In this document: in pieces, positions 1 through 10,629 of the stretch
How positions within the stretch are numbered: position 1 is the stretch's first letter
Layout of the letters: every line of letters begins with the position of its first letter
Source of the DNA: Atherinomorus stipes
Taxonomy: Eukaryota; Chordata; Actinopteri; Atheriniformes; Atherinidae
Reading direction: 5' to 3'
NCBI GenBank assembly: GCA_023101725.1
Contig: JALJCO010012811.1
Location: 1 to 64,000, forward strand
DNA: 64,000 nucleotides
The notes under the pieces: model-generated
The model's input: the letters and a program-made list of their open reading frames with translations, nothing else
What the model was told of the DNA's origin: nothing
Database searches by the model: none
Translations under genes and position numbers: made by a program

Positions 1-710
1 GTGACACTTCCTGTCCCCAGGGGGCGGGGCTAAGGCGAAAACCGGAAATGGTCATATAGGTGTGTTCAGCATCTGACCAGCATCACACGCAGCAATTTTG
101 GTGCAGATATATGGTTTTATGCCAGAGTTATATCAGTTTCGTGTTTCATGGCGAGAAGGTCAACTTTCAGGCTCCGCCCCCTCCACACGCTTGCAGATTT
201 CTGAATGCAGAGCACAACTAGAAATCCCACATGCCTTGTGAACACAAAAAGACCATCGGGGTGACCGTACCATTTGCGGTTTATGAGGAGTTAACGCAAA
301 TGCAACGTGAGTGAAACGCCAAAATGGCGACTTTGACCCAAAATGGCCGACTTCCTGTAGACCTGGCACCACGACGTTAAGAGGCTTTTTTGTCCGCCCC
401 GACATGTAGAACAAGTGTACCGAGTTTCGTAAAAATCGGTGACATGCAGTTCTGGGGACCTTGCAAAAGGTGGCGCTAGAGCTCAGTTTTGCCCGAGCGG
501 TCACGAAAATGGCAAATTATGAAATTTTTCGATTTTAAATGGGGGGGTAGCCAAAATTTGGTGACTTTTCGAGCATGTTCAGGCCCCCAAAAAGGCAATT
601 CATTTGTCTAGAGAAAAATAAGAATAATAATAATAATTAAAGCCGCAAGCGGCGATGAAGGCCCTCGCACCTCTGGCGCCGCTCAGGCCTATGCACCGCG
701 TAGTCTGTGT

Positions 711-1225
711 CATGTTCTACCAGTGTGCCTAATTTCATGGCATTTGGTTGATGTGGTAACTCAGAATGATCTTTTGAAGTTTTTAGGGGGCGCTGTAGAG
801 CCCCATTTAAACTACTGGAACACGTCTCAATGTTATCTGTGTCCTGTTCTACCAGTGTGCTGAATTTCATGGCCTTCGGTTGATCTGGCAGCCCAAAATG
901 ATCATTTGAATGTTTGCAGGGGGCGCTGTAGAGCCACATATAAATTTCTGAAAGATCTGTCCATGTTCTACCAGTGTGTTGAATTTCATGGCCTTCGGTT
1001 GTTCTGGTAGTCCAAAATGATCATTAGAAGCTTTGTAGGGGGCGCTGTGGAGCCACATTTTAACTTCAGGAACAAGTGTCCATGTAAACTGTTTCATGTT
1101 CTACCAGTGTGCTGAATTTCATGGTCGTCGGTCGATCTGGTAGCCCAAAATGATCATTAGAAGGTTTGTAGGGGGCGCTGTAGAGCCACATTAAAAATTC
1201 TGGAACATGTGTCCATGTAAATGAG
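711..1225. repeat. Four 119-133 bp subrepeats inside unit 1
   Basis: The motif CATGTTCTACCAGTGTG starts at 711, 843 (one change), 962 and 1095, giving periods of 132, 119 and 133 bp. Each subrepeat continues with ATTTCATGG, CAAAATGATCATT and GGGGGCGCTGTAGAGCC. A more diverged fifth copy lies near 1696-1830. Confidence 0.85.
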
Positions 1226-2689
1226 ATCAGGTTATGAACATCATCATCTGTGCCAAGTTTGATCAAGAGGTGGCCATCCGTGTCTCATTTACAGGCACTT
1301 CCTGTCCGCAGGGGGCGGGGCTAAGGTGAAAACCGGAAATGGTCATATAGGTGTGTTCAGCATCTGACCAGCATCACACGTACCAAGTTTGGTGCAGATA
1401 TCTGGTTTTATGCCAGAGTTATATGAGTTTCGTGTTTCATGGCGAGAAGGTCACCTTTTAGGCTCCGCCCCCTCCACACGCTTACAGATTTCTTAATGCA
1501 GAGCACAACTAGAAATCTCACATGCCTTGTGAACACAAAGAGACCATCGTGATGGCTGTACCATTAGCGGTCTCTGAGGAGTTAACGCAAATATGTCATC
1601 AAGAAATCGTCAGAAAAATGGCACTTTTTTCAAAATGGCCGACTTCCTGTCGTATTAATCCAAATGGTCCAAGAGGGTTTTTTGTAGGTCCTGACATGTT
1701 CTACCACTGTGCCAAATTTCATGCTTGTGGGTCATTGTGGTGGGCGGGGCTGATCATTTGAAGATTTGTAGGGGGCGCTATTGAGCCATTTTTAAAGATA
1801 TCCGAAATATCTCCACGTGAATGAGTTCAGGGGATGACCATCATCATCTGTAGCAAGTTTGGTGGAGATCGGACCTTTCTTTGTGTCATTTCCATGTACT
1901 TCCTGTTTCCATGGCGTTGGGCTGATATTCGCCATGGTTACGTTTGGCGTATCGACTTGAGTTTTTTATTGTGGCATCGTGGAAGGGTTTGACACGTTTG
2001 GAAGCACTTTCAAATCCATCGGCTTCATCAATGAAGTTCTGGACCCCAAGCACTGAAAAGTGACACTTCCTGTCCCCAGGGGGCGGGGCTAAGGCGAAAA
2101 CCGGAAATGGTCATATAGGTGTGTTCAGCATCTGACCGGCATCATACGTAGCAATTTTGGTGCAGATATCTGGTTTTATGCCAGAGTTATATCAGTTTCG
2201 TGTTTCATGGCGAGAAGGTCAACTTTGAGGCTCCGCCCCCTCCACACGCTTGCAGATTTCTGAATGCAGAGCACAACTAGAAATCTCACATGCCTTCTGA
2301 ACACAAAGAGACCATCGGGGTGACCGTACCATTTGCGGTTTATGAGGAGTTAACGCAAATGCGACGTGAGTGAAACGCCAAAATGGCGACTTTGACCCAA
2401 AATGGCCGACTTCCTGTAGACCTGGCACCACGACGTTAAGAGGCTTTTTTGTCCGCCCCGACATGTAGAACAAGTGTACCGAGTTTCGTAAAAATCGGTG
2501 ACATGCAGTTCTGGGGACCTTGCAAAAGGTGGCGCTAGAGCTCAGTTTTGCCCGAGCGGTCACGAAAACGCCAAATTATGAAATTTTTCGATTTTAAATG
2601 GGGGGGTAGCCAAAATTTGGTGACTTTTCGAGCATGTTCAGGCCCCCAAAAATGCAATTCATTTGACAGGAGAAAAATAATAATAACGA

Positions 2690-2750
2690 AGAATAAACGC
2701 TTGCATTACAATAGGCCTTCGCACCGCCTTCGGTGCTCGGGCCTAATAAT
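2690..2750. repeat. Single copy of the 63-bp hairpin repeat in unit 2
   Basis: One copy of the element that forms the tandem array at 4684-4936. It lies between the two modules of the large unit and replaces the simple AATAAT linker found at 620-640 in unit 1. Stem GCACCG/CGGTGC, outer arms AGGCC/GGCCT. Confidence 0.8.
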
Positions 2751-2823
2751 TAAAGCCGCAAGCGGCGATGAAGGCCCTCGCACCTCTGGCGCCGCTCAGG
2801 CCTATGCACCGCGTAGTCTGTGT

Positions 2824-3225
2824 CATGTTCTACCAGTGTGCCGAATTTCATGGCGTTTGGTTGATGTGGAAGCACAGAATGATCATTTGAAGCTTTGTAG
2901 GGGGCGCTGTAGAGCCACATTTACACTTCAGGAACATATGTCCATGTAAACTGTTTCATGTTCTCCGAGTGTGCTGAATTTCATGGTCTTCGGTTGATCT
3001 GGTAGACCAAAATGATGATTTGAAGGTTTGTAGGGGGCGCTGTGGAGCCACATTTAAACTTCAGGAACACGTATCCATGTAATCCGTGTCATGTTCTACC
3101 AGTGTGCTGAATTTCATGGCCTTCGGTTGATCGGGTCGGCCAAAATGATCATTTGAAGGTTTGTAGGGGGCGCTGTAGAGCCACATTAAAAATTCTGGAA
3201 CATGTGTCCATGTAAATGAGATCAG
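2824..3225. repeat. Three 133-bp subrepeats inside unit 2
   Basis: Same subrepeat as at 711-1225, with heads at 2824, 2957 and 3090 (period 133). Unit 2 has one copy fewer than unit 1, which explains part of the length difference between the large units. Confidence 0.85.
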
Positions 3226-4683
3226 GTTATGAACATCATCATCTGTGCCAAGTTTGATCGAGATCTGGCCATCCGTGTGTTATTTACAGGCACTTCCTGT
3301 CCGGAGGGGGCGGGGCTAAGGTGAAAACCGGAAATGGTCATATAGGTGTGTTCAGCATCTGACCAGCATCACACGTACCAAGTTTGGTGCAGATATCTGG
3401 TTTTATGCCAGAGTTATATGAGTGTCGTGTTTCATGGCGAGGTCACCTTTTAGGCTCCGCCCCCTCCACACGCTTACAGATTTCTTAATGCAGAGCACAA
3501 CTAGAAATCTCACATGCCTTGTGAACACAAAGAGACCATCGTGATGGCTGTACCATTAGCGGTCTCTGAGGAGTTAACGCAAATATGTCATCAAGAAATC
3601 GTCAGAAAAATGGCACTTTTTTCAAAATGGCCGACTTCCTGTCGTATTAATCCAAATGGTCCAAGAGGGTTTTTTGTAGGTCCTGATATGTTCTACCACT
3701 GTGCCAAATTTCATGCTTGTGGGTCATTGTGGTGGGCGGGGCTGATCATTTGAAGATTTGTAGGGGGCGCTATTGAGCCATTTTTAAAGATATCCAAAAT
3801 ATCTCCACGTGAATGAGTTCAGGGGATGACCATCATCATCTGTAGCAAGTTTGGTGGAGATCGGACCTTTCTTTGTGTCATTTCCATGTACTTCCTGTTT
3901 CCATGGCGTTGGGCTGATATTCGCCATGGTTGCGTTTGGCGTATCGACTTGAGTTTTTTATTGTGGCATCGTGGAAGGGTTTGACACGTTTGGAAGCACT
4001 TTCAAATCCATCGGCTTCATCAATGAAGTTCTGGACCCCAAGCACTGAAAAGTGACACTTCCTGTCCCCAGGGGGCGGGGCTAAGGTGAAAACCGGAAAT
4101 GGTCATATAGGTGTGTTCAGCATCTGACCGGCATCACACGTAGCAATTTTGGTGCAGATATCTGGTTTTATGCCAGAGTTATATCAGTTTCGTGTTTCAT
4201 GGCGAGAAGGTCAACTTTGAGGCTCCGCCCCCTCCACACGCTTGCAGATTTCTGAATGCAGAGCACAACTAGAAATCTCACATGCCTTCTGAACACAAAG
4301 AGACCATCGGGGTGACCGTACCATTTGCGGTTTATGAGGAGTTAACGCAAATGCGACGTGAGTGAAACGCCAAAATGGCGACTTTGACCCAAAATGGCCG
4401 ACTTCCTGTAGACCTGGCACCACGACGTTAAGAGGCTTTTTTGTCCGCCCCGACATGTAGAACAAGTGTACCGAGTTTCGTGAAAATCGGTGACATGCAG
4501 TTCTGGGGACCTTGCAAAAGGTGGCGCTAGAGCGCAGTTTCGCCCGAGCGGTCACGAAAACGCCAAATTATGAAATTTTTCGATTTTAAATGGGGGGGTA
4601 GCCAAAATTTGGTTAGACTTTAAGCATGTTCAGGCCCCCAAAAATGCACTTCTTTTGACGGGAGAATAATAATAATAATAATC

Positions 4684-4936
4684 CGGAAAAAACGCTTGCA
4701 TTTCAATAGGCCTTCGCACCGCCTTCGGTGCTCGGGCCTAATAATACGGAATAAACGCTTGCATTACAATAGGCCTTCGCACCGCCTTCGGTGCTCGGGC
4801 CTAATAATACGGAATAAACGCTTGCATTACAATAGGCCTTCGCACCGCCTTCGGTGCTCGGGCCTAATAATACGGAATAAACGCTTGCATTACAATAGGC
4901 CTTCGCACCGCCTTCGGTGCTCGGGCCTAATAATAG
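4684..4936. repeat. 63-bp hairpin repeat, four tandem copies
   Basis: Four copies of a 63-bp unit, the last three almost identical. Each contains GCACCGCCTTCGGTGC, a 6-bp stem with a CCTT loop, framed by AGGCC and GGCCT, so each copy can form one hairpin. Because 63 is a multiple of 3, the array stays open for 84 codons with a 21-residue periodic translation. I regard this as a by-product and not as a gene. Confidence 0.85.
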
Positions 4937-5144
4937 TATTAGAATCCTGATATAAAATATTATCTAAATGTCAAAATATTTAAAAAAAAAAAAAAAATGA
5001 GAGAATAACAGATTCCCAAAATTTTTTCAACCCTAACAACTACAACAAAATACATACAATTATTATCAGGGGCCGGGGGGGGGGCATTAGTTTTTTTAAA
5101 AATACATGAAAAAATATGCAAGAGTTCAGTAGTAAGATCTTAAA

Positions 5145-6137
5145 AATGCTAAAAAAGTATCAATATCTGCTATACTGGGAGAGTATGGTGGAATTCCTGA
5201 ATTAACCGAGTCTTCTATTATTCCATGTAAACTCACACCCATCTGGAATAACCTGGATATTTTACAAAACAAGAAAATGATTAATTTTGTGCATTGGAAG
5301 GATAAAGGAGTAAAACAATTACAACATATCATTGAAAATGGAAAATTCCTGTCATTTAATACACTTACCTTACAATACGGGATCGGTAGTACTAAATCCT
5401 TAGAATACCATCAACTTAAATCTATATTAAGCAAAAAATATACCTCTAACCAACTGATCCTGCAGACTCCGGTCAGGGTAGCAGAATTCCTGAATCTCTC
5501 TGTCCCCAAACTACTGTCGAAAATATATAGATTATTATTAAAACTGGATGATTCAATTTCCCTTCCAACTTCGAAGTGGGAGGCTGACTTGTCCAGAACC
5601 CTTAACCAAAACACATGGACACAGATATGTTTAAACACGTTCCTAATGACTAAAAACTCAAATATGCAGTTGATACAATTCAAGGTTTTACACAGAGTAC
5701 ATTACACAGGACAGAGGATGTTCAAGATGGGTCTGTCACCTTCAAATATTTGTTTGCACTGCAATGAGAATACAACAGACAATTATCTTCACGCCTTGTG
5801 GTCTTTTCCACCTGTCCAGAGGTTTTGGCTTCAGGTGTGTGATGACATGTCAACGTGGCTCAGGTGTAACTTTCCTGCAAGCCCCACACTGTGTTTACTG
5901 GGGGACTTGGATGAGATCAACACGGTAACCAACTATGCACATATGATACTTACTGTATTATGTATTGCAAAGAAAACTATCCTGGTAAACTGGAAATCCA
6001 AAAATAATCTGAGCATTAGCCAGTTTAGGAATTTCTTAGTAGACCATATCAGTATTGAGATGATGTCTGCCTCCTCTAAGAACCAGTTAGATGAATTCCA
6101 CTCCCTCTGGTCCCCTGTGATTAGCTCCATCACTTAA
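5145..6137 (+). pseudogene. L1-type LINE ORF2 protein, C-terminal part
   Basis: Open frame of 286 codons from the ATG at 5277 to the stop at 6135-6137. The same frame stays open upstream to about 5145, with PIWNNLDILQNKK just before that ATG. The sequence matches the region after the reverse transcriptase of L1/Tx1-type ORF2. It has WKDKGVKQL and later FKVLHRVHYT, then a Cys-rich motif (CLHCNENTTDNYLHALWSF) followed by FWLQV, a hydrophobic LCLLGD segment and a Lys/Trp-rich end. In the family this end follows the RT and helps bind RNA. The endonuclease and RT domains are missing upstream, so it is a 5'-truncated copy that cannot mobilise itself. Confidence 0.85.
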
Positions 6138-9100
6138 CGTTGGTGTAGGAGAGCGGCCTCGGCGATGTGGGGGTTGGGTGCTGGCGAGTGCTTGATGGCT
6201 ATGGATCCCTGGCGGTTGACTTGGGGGGGGTCTGGGCTGCCTCGCCGCTGGGGCGGGGCTGTATCCAGCCCGATGGGGGGCATGGGGGCCAGCGGTTGGG
6301 GCTGCTCTGCGGCGGTGGGCGGGTCGCTGGTGGGGCCCTGGCCGGTGGCTGTCGGCTGGCACCGGGTGGCCGGGGTCGTCCCGGGGCGGGGGGCGGGAGG
6401 TCCTGGGCCCTGGTGCTCCAGGGTGGCCCCTGCCTCCGGGGCCGGGGGACCCGGCTTGGCGCTGGGGGGGGGGCGGGCCGGCGGGACGTGCCTCCTCTGG
6501 TTTTGGCCGGTCCTCACAACCTGGTGACGTCTAGTCACTGCGCCGGGGACCGGGGCGCCTCTGCTGTGTGCGTGCGGGTGTGTGTGCTGGTGGGGGTGTG
6601 TGTGTGGTTGGGCTGGGGGGTGTATCGTTGTCGTGTCTGTGTCGGGATGTGGGCATTCGGGATGTTGGTGTCGCGGGAGCGGCTATGTGGGGGGTGTGGA
6701 TTTCCCCTGTGCTTGTCCTGCGTGTGGGGCTCTGGGGGTCGCGGACAGAGCTGCGCTTTCCGCCGGGGTGCTTGGTTTTCGGCGGACCCGTAGTCGTGTC
6801 GTGTCGTATCGATGTTGGGGTGTCTGGCGTGGCTGTCGGGGTGTGGGGTTTTGTCCATATCGTTCAGCTCTAGTGTGTGGAGGTGGGGGGTTGCGGGGTG
6901 GCCGGGTCTTTTCCACGCCGGGTGCCTGTCCCGCCCGGCCGCTGTGTCGGTTGGGGCCGGTGGTCCCGTGCGGGTTGGTCTCGCGTGGTCCGGGGGCTGG
7001 GGGCGATGGACTTGTGGCGTGGGGGGGGCTGGTGGCCCCGTGGTCCCCGTCCTTGGTGTGTGTGGGTGGGTGTGTGACTGGAGGGGGGCGTGAATGCGGT
7101 TGTGTGTGTGTGTGGTTGCCTGTGGGGGTGTGTGGAGATGGGGGGTGGGTGGGGGTGCATGGATGATGGGTGTTTGGGTGTGGGGGTGGTGGTGCATTGG
7201 TGGGGTTTGTGTGTGTCGGGTTGGGGGGGCTTGGGTGGGGAGCGGGGGTGGTTCTGTGGGGGGATCGGATGCGGGGCGCTGGGTGGGTGGGTGGGTGGTG
7301 GCTCTGGCGGGGTTGGGGGATTGTGCGTGTCGCGGCCTGGGTGGGGGTGCAGGCTTGGGTTTGGGGAGGGGGGGCATGGACACTGGGGGGGGGGGGCGGA
7401 TGGGCGGGGACTAACTGGCTATACAGGAGGGGTGGGAGGAGGATGGAATGGGGGAGTGTTGACGGGGGTAAAGTCGTTGGTTGTTTGAAGTAGGGTTTAG
7501 GGGTGATACAATAGAGTGGGGGAGGAAAGGGGAGGGGGAAAAAAAAAAGCAGCTCTGCGTGCCTCTTGGGGGGTTTGCGAGGCCTGGGGATGTTAGGGCC
7601 GGTGGCTCTGGCCCCTCCGCCGACCCTTTCCGCTCCCGTCCCTTTTGCCCCCTCCCTGGCCTGGGGTGGTCGAGCGCCCCCAGGGGTCGAGGCTGGCCCC
7701 TCTGTGGTGAACGCCGGTCGCCGGGCCGTGGGGGGCGGCCATGCCTGCCCCCTTCTGCCCTGGGGGGATCCCGGGAGGCAGGGGTACCTAATGCCGGTAA
7801 CGGCTCTTCTTCCAGGGGGGGGAATTCATACCCCCTGGTCTCCTTTCCCAAGACCCCTCCCCCCCCCCCTGCTCTACCTCACACACACACACGTAGGGTT
7901 TTGGGGAGGGTGCGTGTCAAGCGGGCGTGGTGAGGGAGGGCACCAAAGTGCCTTTGCTTGCCACGTCTAGAGACAGCCTGCTCCCCAGTTTTAACCACAC
8001 TTAGACACCTAAACACATAAAATAACAACAGCTCACAACCACTTCTGAGGGGCGGGCCATATAGTGTTTGGAAGGAGGGAGGGGCCGGTTGGGGGGTCAT
8101 GCCCCCTACGCGACCCCACTCCCGGCATGACTTGGCACTGCCCCTCAGTTTTAACTGCAAACAACACACATCTTACACACACAGTCATGAGCGAGGGGTG
8201 GGGGGGGGGGGGACAGGGTCCTTTCATACCCCGGTCTCCCGGGCGCTACTGGGGGGGGGGGGGCAGTGGCTGCTTCACGCGCCAGTGGTTAAGGCTGGCT
8301 GCATTGCGGGGGATCTGCTGGCCTGGGGGATGCCTGGCCTGCTGCGTCCGGGGGTGGGGGATGGGGGGGGTGGTGGGGGGGGGGAATGTGTTGGGGGCTT
8401 GGAGCTCACGGCTCCTTCCCGGCCCGAGCTACCACTCAGGAGGCACGAGGGCATGGGCAAGAGAGAGGTGGGTATGTGAGAATAATGAATGAGAGTGTGA
8501 AAGAGGAAATGTGGGAGGGAGGAACTTGGGCTGGAAGAGGGAGGAGATGTGGGTAAGTGGTTGGAGGAAAGGGGGAATGGAGGAAGGAGTGGCATGCTCG
8601 TGAGTGTCTAGTAGGGATGGTCATGAGGGGCTGAAGGAAGGACGGGCGGGAGTGTGATAGGTCAGAGGGATGGGCGGGGCTGGACATGTGAGGGGGGACT
8701 GTATGGGGCATTGGGGGTATAGGGAGGTGGGGGCGTATGTGTGGGGGGGTAGGGAGGGGTTGGTGCAGTTATGTGGGGGGAGTGCATGTGTGTGTTAGAG
8801 GGTATGAGGAGGTGGGGGTAGGTGTGGACGGTAGAGGGAGGAGAGTGTTGGGGGTGGAGGGAGGAGTGAGTGTGGGTATGTAAGGTCGGAGAGCGGAGTG
8901 GGTGGGTGTATGTGTGTGTGGGGGGGATACATGGAGGTGTTGGGTAGGGCTGGGCGGTGTGGGCGGAGGTTCGTATCTCGGTGTTCGTGCCGGGCATCTC
9001 GGTGTCGGTGTGGTGCGGTGTGGCTGCGGGTTGGTTGGGGGCCGAGCGCTTTGGTGGGGGGTGCGGTTTTGTTTGTGGCTTCCAGGGCTTTGTATGCGGG

Positions 9101-9650
9101 GCGGGCGCAGGGGGGATCTGTATCTTGTGTGTGGTTGCTCTTGCGGTGTTGATGTCTTGGGTGCCCGTGTCTCGATGTGGATGCGGTGACGGTATATCTT
9201 TCAGCCCTAGTGTTGGGGTAGGTGTGTGGGGAGTGTGTGTGTGAGCGTGGTGGCGGGGTAGGGGGGTGGTAGAGGTGGTGGCGCCCTGGTGTCAGGTGTG
9301 TGGGGCAGGGACGTTGGGGTGGGGGCTGGCCTGCCCTGGGGGGGCGTCGTCTGGGGGGTCCGGCCCTCCTGGGTTTCGGTTGGGCCGCCCGGGTCCGGGG
9401 GGCGCTGTCTCCGCTCCGGGGGACGCCCGGCGCCCGGTGTGGCCGGCAGCTGCTGGTCTCGGTCCGCTGGGGCCTGGGCCCCCAGACTGCAGGGGGCTCC
9501 GGCTGGGGCCGCCTTTTGCCGCCCTTCGGGGGATGCATGTCCGCTCTTTGGGGGGGGGGTAGCTGGGATCTGGGCCTCTGGGTGGCTGCTGGGGGCCTGG
9601 GTCGTGAGCCTTGCGGGCTTCCTCCTCCTTGCAGAGACGAGGCTGCAACT
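6138..9650 (+). repeat. G-rich low-complexity 3' region of the LINE
   Basis: About 3.5 kb with extreme strand asymmetry: the + strand is dominated by G and T, with dozens of runs of four or more G (for example 7381-7396, 8198-8211, 8250-8262). The long open frames on both strands (Gly/Val/Trp-rich one way, Pro/Thr/His-rich the other) result from base composition. Diverged internal repeats are visible: CCAGTTTTAAC near 7986 against CTCAGTTTTAAC near 8144, and the ATACCCC...GGTCTCC blocks near 7830 and 8226. The stretch directly follows the ORF2 stop on the sense strand. G-rich tracts are known in mammalian L1 3' UTRs. Confidence 0.75.
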
Positions 9651-9708
9651 GCATGACTGTATCACCACAGAGCACCCTTTATTATGCATGTTGACACTGT
9701 GACACTGT

Positions 9709-9819
9709 TTCCCATTGCGATGACTAGGTTGTACCTCTTCTCTACTTCCCATTGCGATGACTAGGTTGTACCTCTTCTCTACTTCCCATTGCGCTGACTA
9801 GGTTGTACCTCTTCTCTGC
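9709..9819 (+). repeat. 37-bp tandem repeat, three copies
   Basis: Three head-to-tail copies beginning TTCCCATTGCGATGACT at 9709, 9746 and 9783; the third has one or two changes. It sits between the G-rich block and the 3' tail of the LINE. Confidence 0.9.
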
Positions 9820-10376
9820 GTAGTTCTGCGTGTGTTTGTATGATCTGAGGATATTTAAGCCACCTGCAGGTCCTCCTGTAGGGGATTGCTTGTTTTGTTT
9901 TCCAACAGAGACCTTGGTTGTTTAGGGATCGCTGTACAGATGTACCAGTGAACTGTGTAAGTGGATTCATGTTTTCTCTCCTCTCTCTCTTCCTCTTCCT
10001 TACTCCTTTCTCTCTGTTTCACTTTCTATCATTACCTCTGTTAACTTTCATTTCTCCCTTGTCAGGCCCAGCAGTATGAAATGGAATGGTGTAATAGACA
10101 AATGTTTAAATAAAGAAATAAAATGAATAAACATGATATCAAGTGGAGCCTTATGTTCATAAAGCTCCGCTTGGTAAAGCAAAACTGTTCAACAGAATAA
10201 AGCAATCAGATTTCCATTCTGCTTGCTTCGATGCTGGACAGGACAAGTAGGAAAAAAAAAAAAAAAAAACTAGACGATATAATGGTTTTCACACTTTTTA
10301 AACTTTATTTATAGAGAAATATTTACATTTGTGGATGTTTTTGGACTCAGTAGCAGCCGTCGTCCCAGTGATTTTC

Positions 10377-10535
10377 ATACCCCTTCGTTTGAAGTGTGCT
10401 CTCGAAAAATCTTCGTTTGAAGGGGTATATAGCCCTACCCCTTAGCCCTTCCCCTCCATCCTACAGGTATTGGGACACCCCTACCCCTACACATGAACGC
10501 GCAAAACGGAGGGGAAGGGCTAAGGGGTGAAATGG
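10377..10535. repeat. Inverted-repeat element with perfect 21-bp arms
   Basis: ACCCCTTAGCCCTTCCCCTC plus a final C at 10437-10457 is the exact reverse complement of 10508-10528, with a 50-bp loop. A second imperfect pair (CCCCTTC/GAAGGGG, 10379-10426) flanks it on the left. This looks like the end of a DNA transposon or a fold-back MITE; I cannot name the family. Confidence 0.7.
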
Positions 10536-10629
10536 GATTCACCCTAAGAAACGAAACTCGTGACTGCCGTGATTGGCGCTTCAGGTAACTGCAGCCACGA
10601 GCCAAGCCGTCACGGGGAGCGTGCACAAA

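Larger units (their letters stand above)
1..4683. repeat. Tandem array of a ~2-kb non-coding repeat (2.3 copies)
   Basis: Three near-identical units start at 1, 2060 and 4052, each with GTGACACTTCCTGTCCCC. Unit 1 is 2059 bp, unit 2 is 1992 bp and unit 3 breaks off near 4683. Each unit contains a second, diverged copy of its own head (CACTTCCTGTCCGCAGG at 1297 and its equivalent near 3291), so the unit is itself an old duplication. Recurring blocks include GGGGGCGCTGTAGAGCC and AGCCGCAAGCGGCGATGAAG. Open frames (114 aa minus, 79 aa plus) recur only because the copies are nearly identical; they match no family I know and lie among frequent stops. I recall similar sequence as an abundant teleost dispersed repeat, but I cannot name the family. 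Confidence 0.85.
5145..10135 (+). mobile_element. 5'-truncated L1-type LINE with very long G-rich 3' region
   Basis: Inferred extent of one retrotransposon copy. It runs from the open reading frame that enters before 5277, through the ORF2 stop at 6137, the G-rich stretch 6138-9650, a 37-bp triple repeat (9709-9819) and a pyrimidine-rich segment, to an A-rich tail (10101-10132, repeats of the ATAAA type). All parts are in the same orientation, as expected for a 5'-truncated target-primed insertion. The link between the G-rich block and the tail is inference; the ORF2 part is clear. Confidence 0.6.

Noticed and set aside
160..4555. 114-codon minus frame conserved in three copies and 79-codon plus frame in two
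   Set aside because: Conservation equals that of the whole non-coding repeat; no codon-position bias is visible and no family is recognised.
6165..9702. Many open frames of 80-280 codons on both strands
   Set aside because: G/T-rich composition lacks stops; frames overlap in all phases and show no domain, start context or splice pattern.
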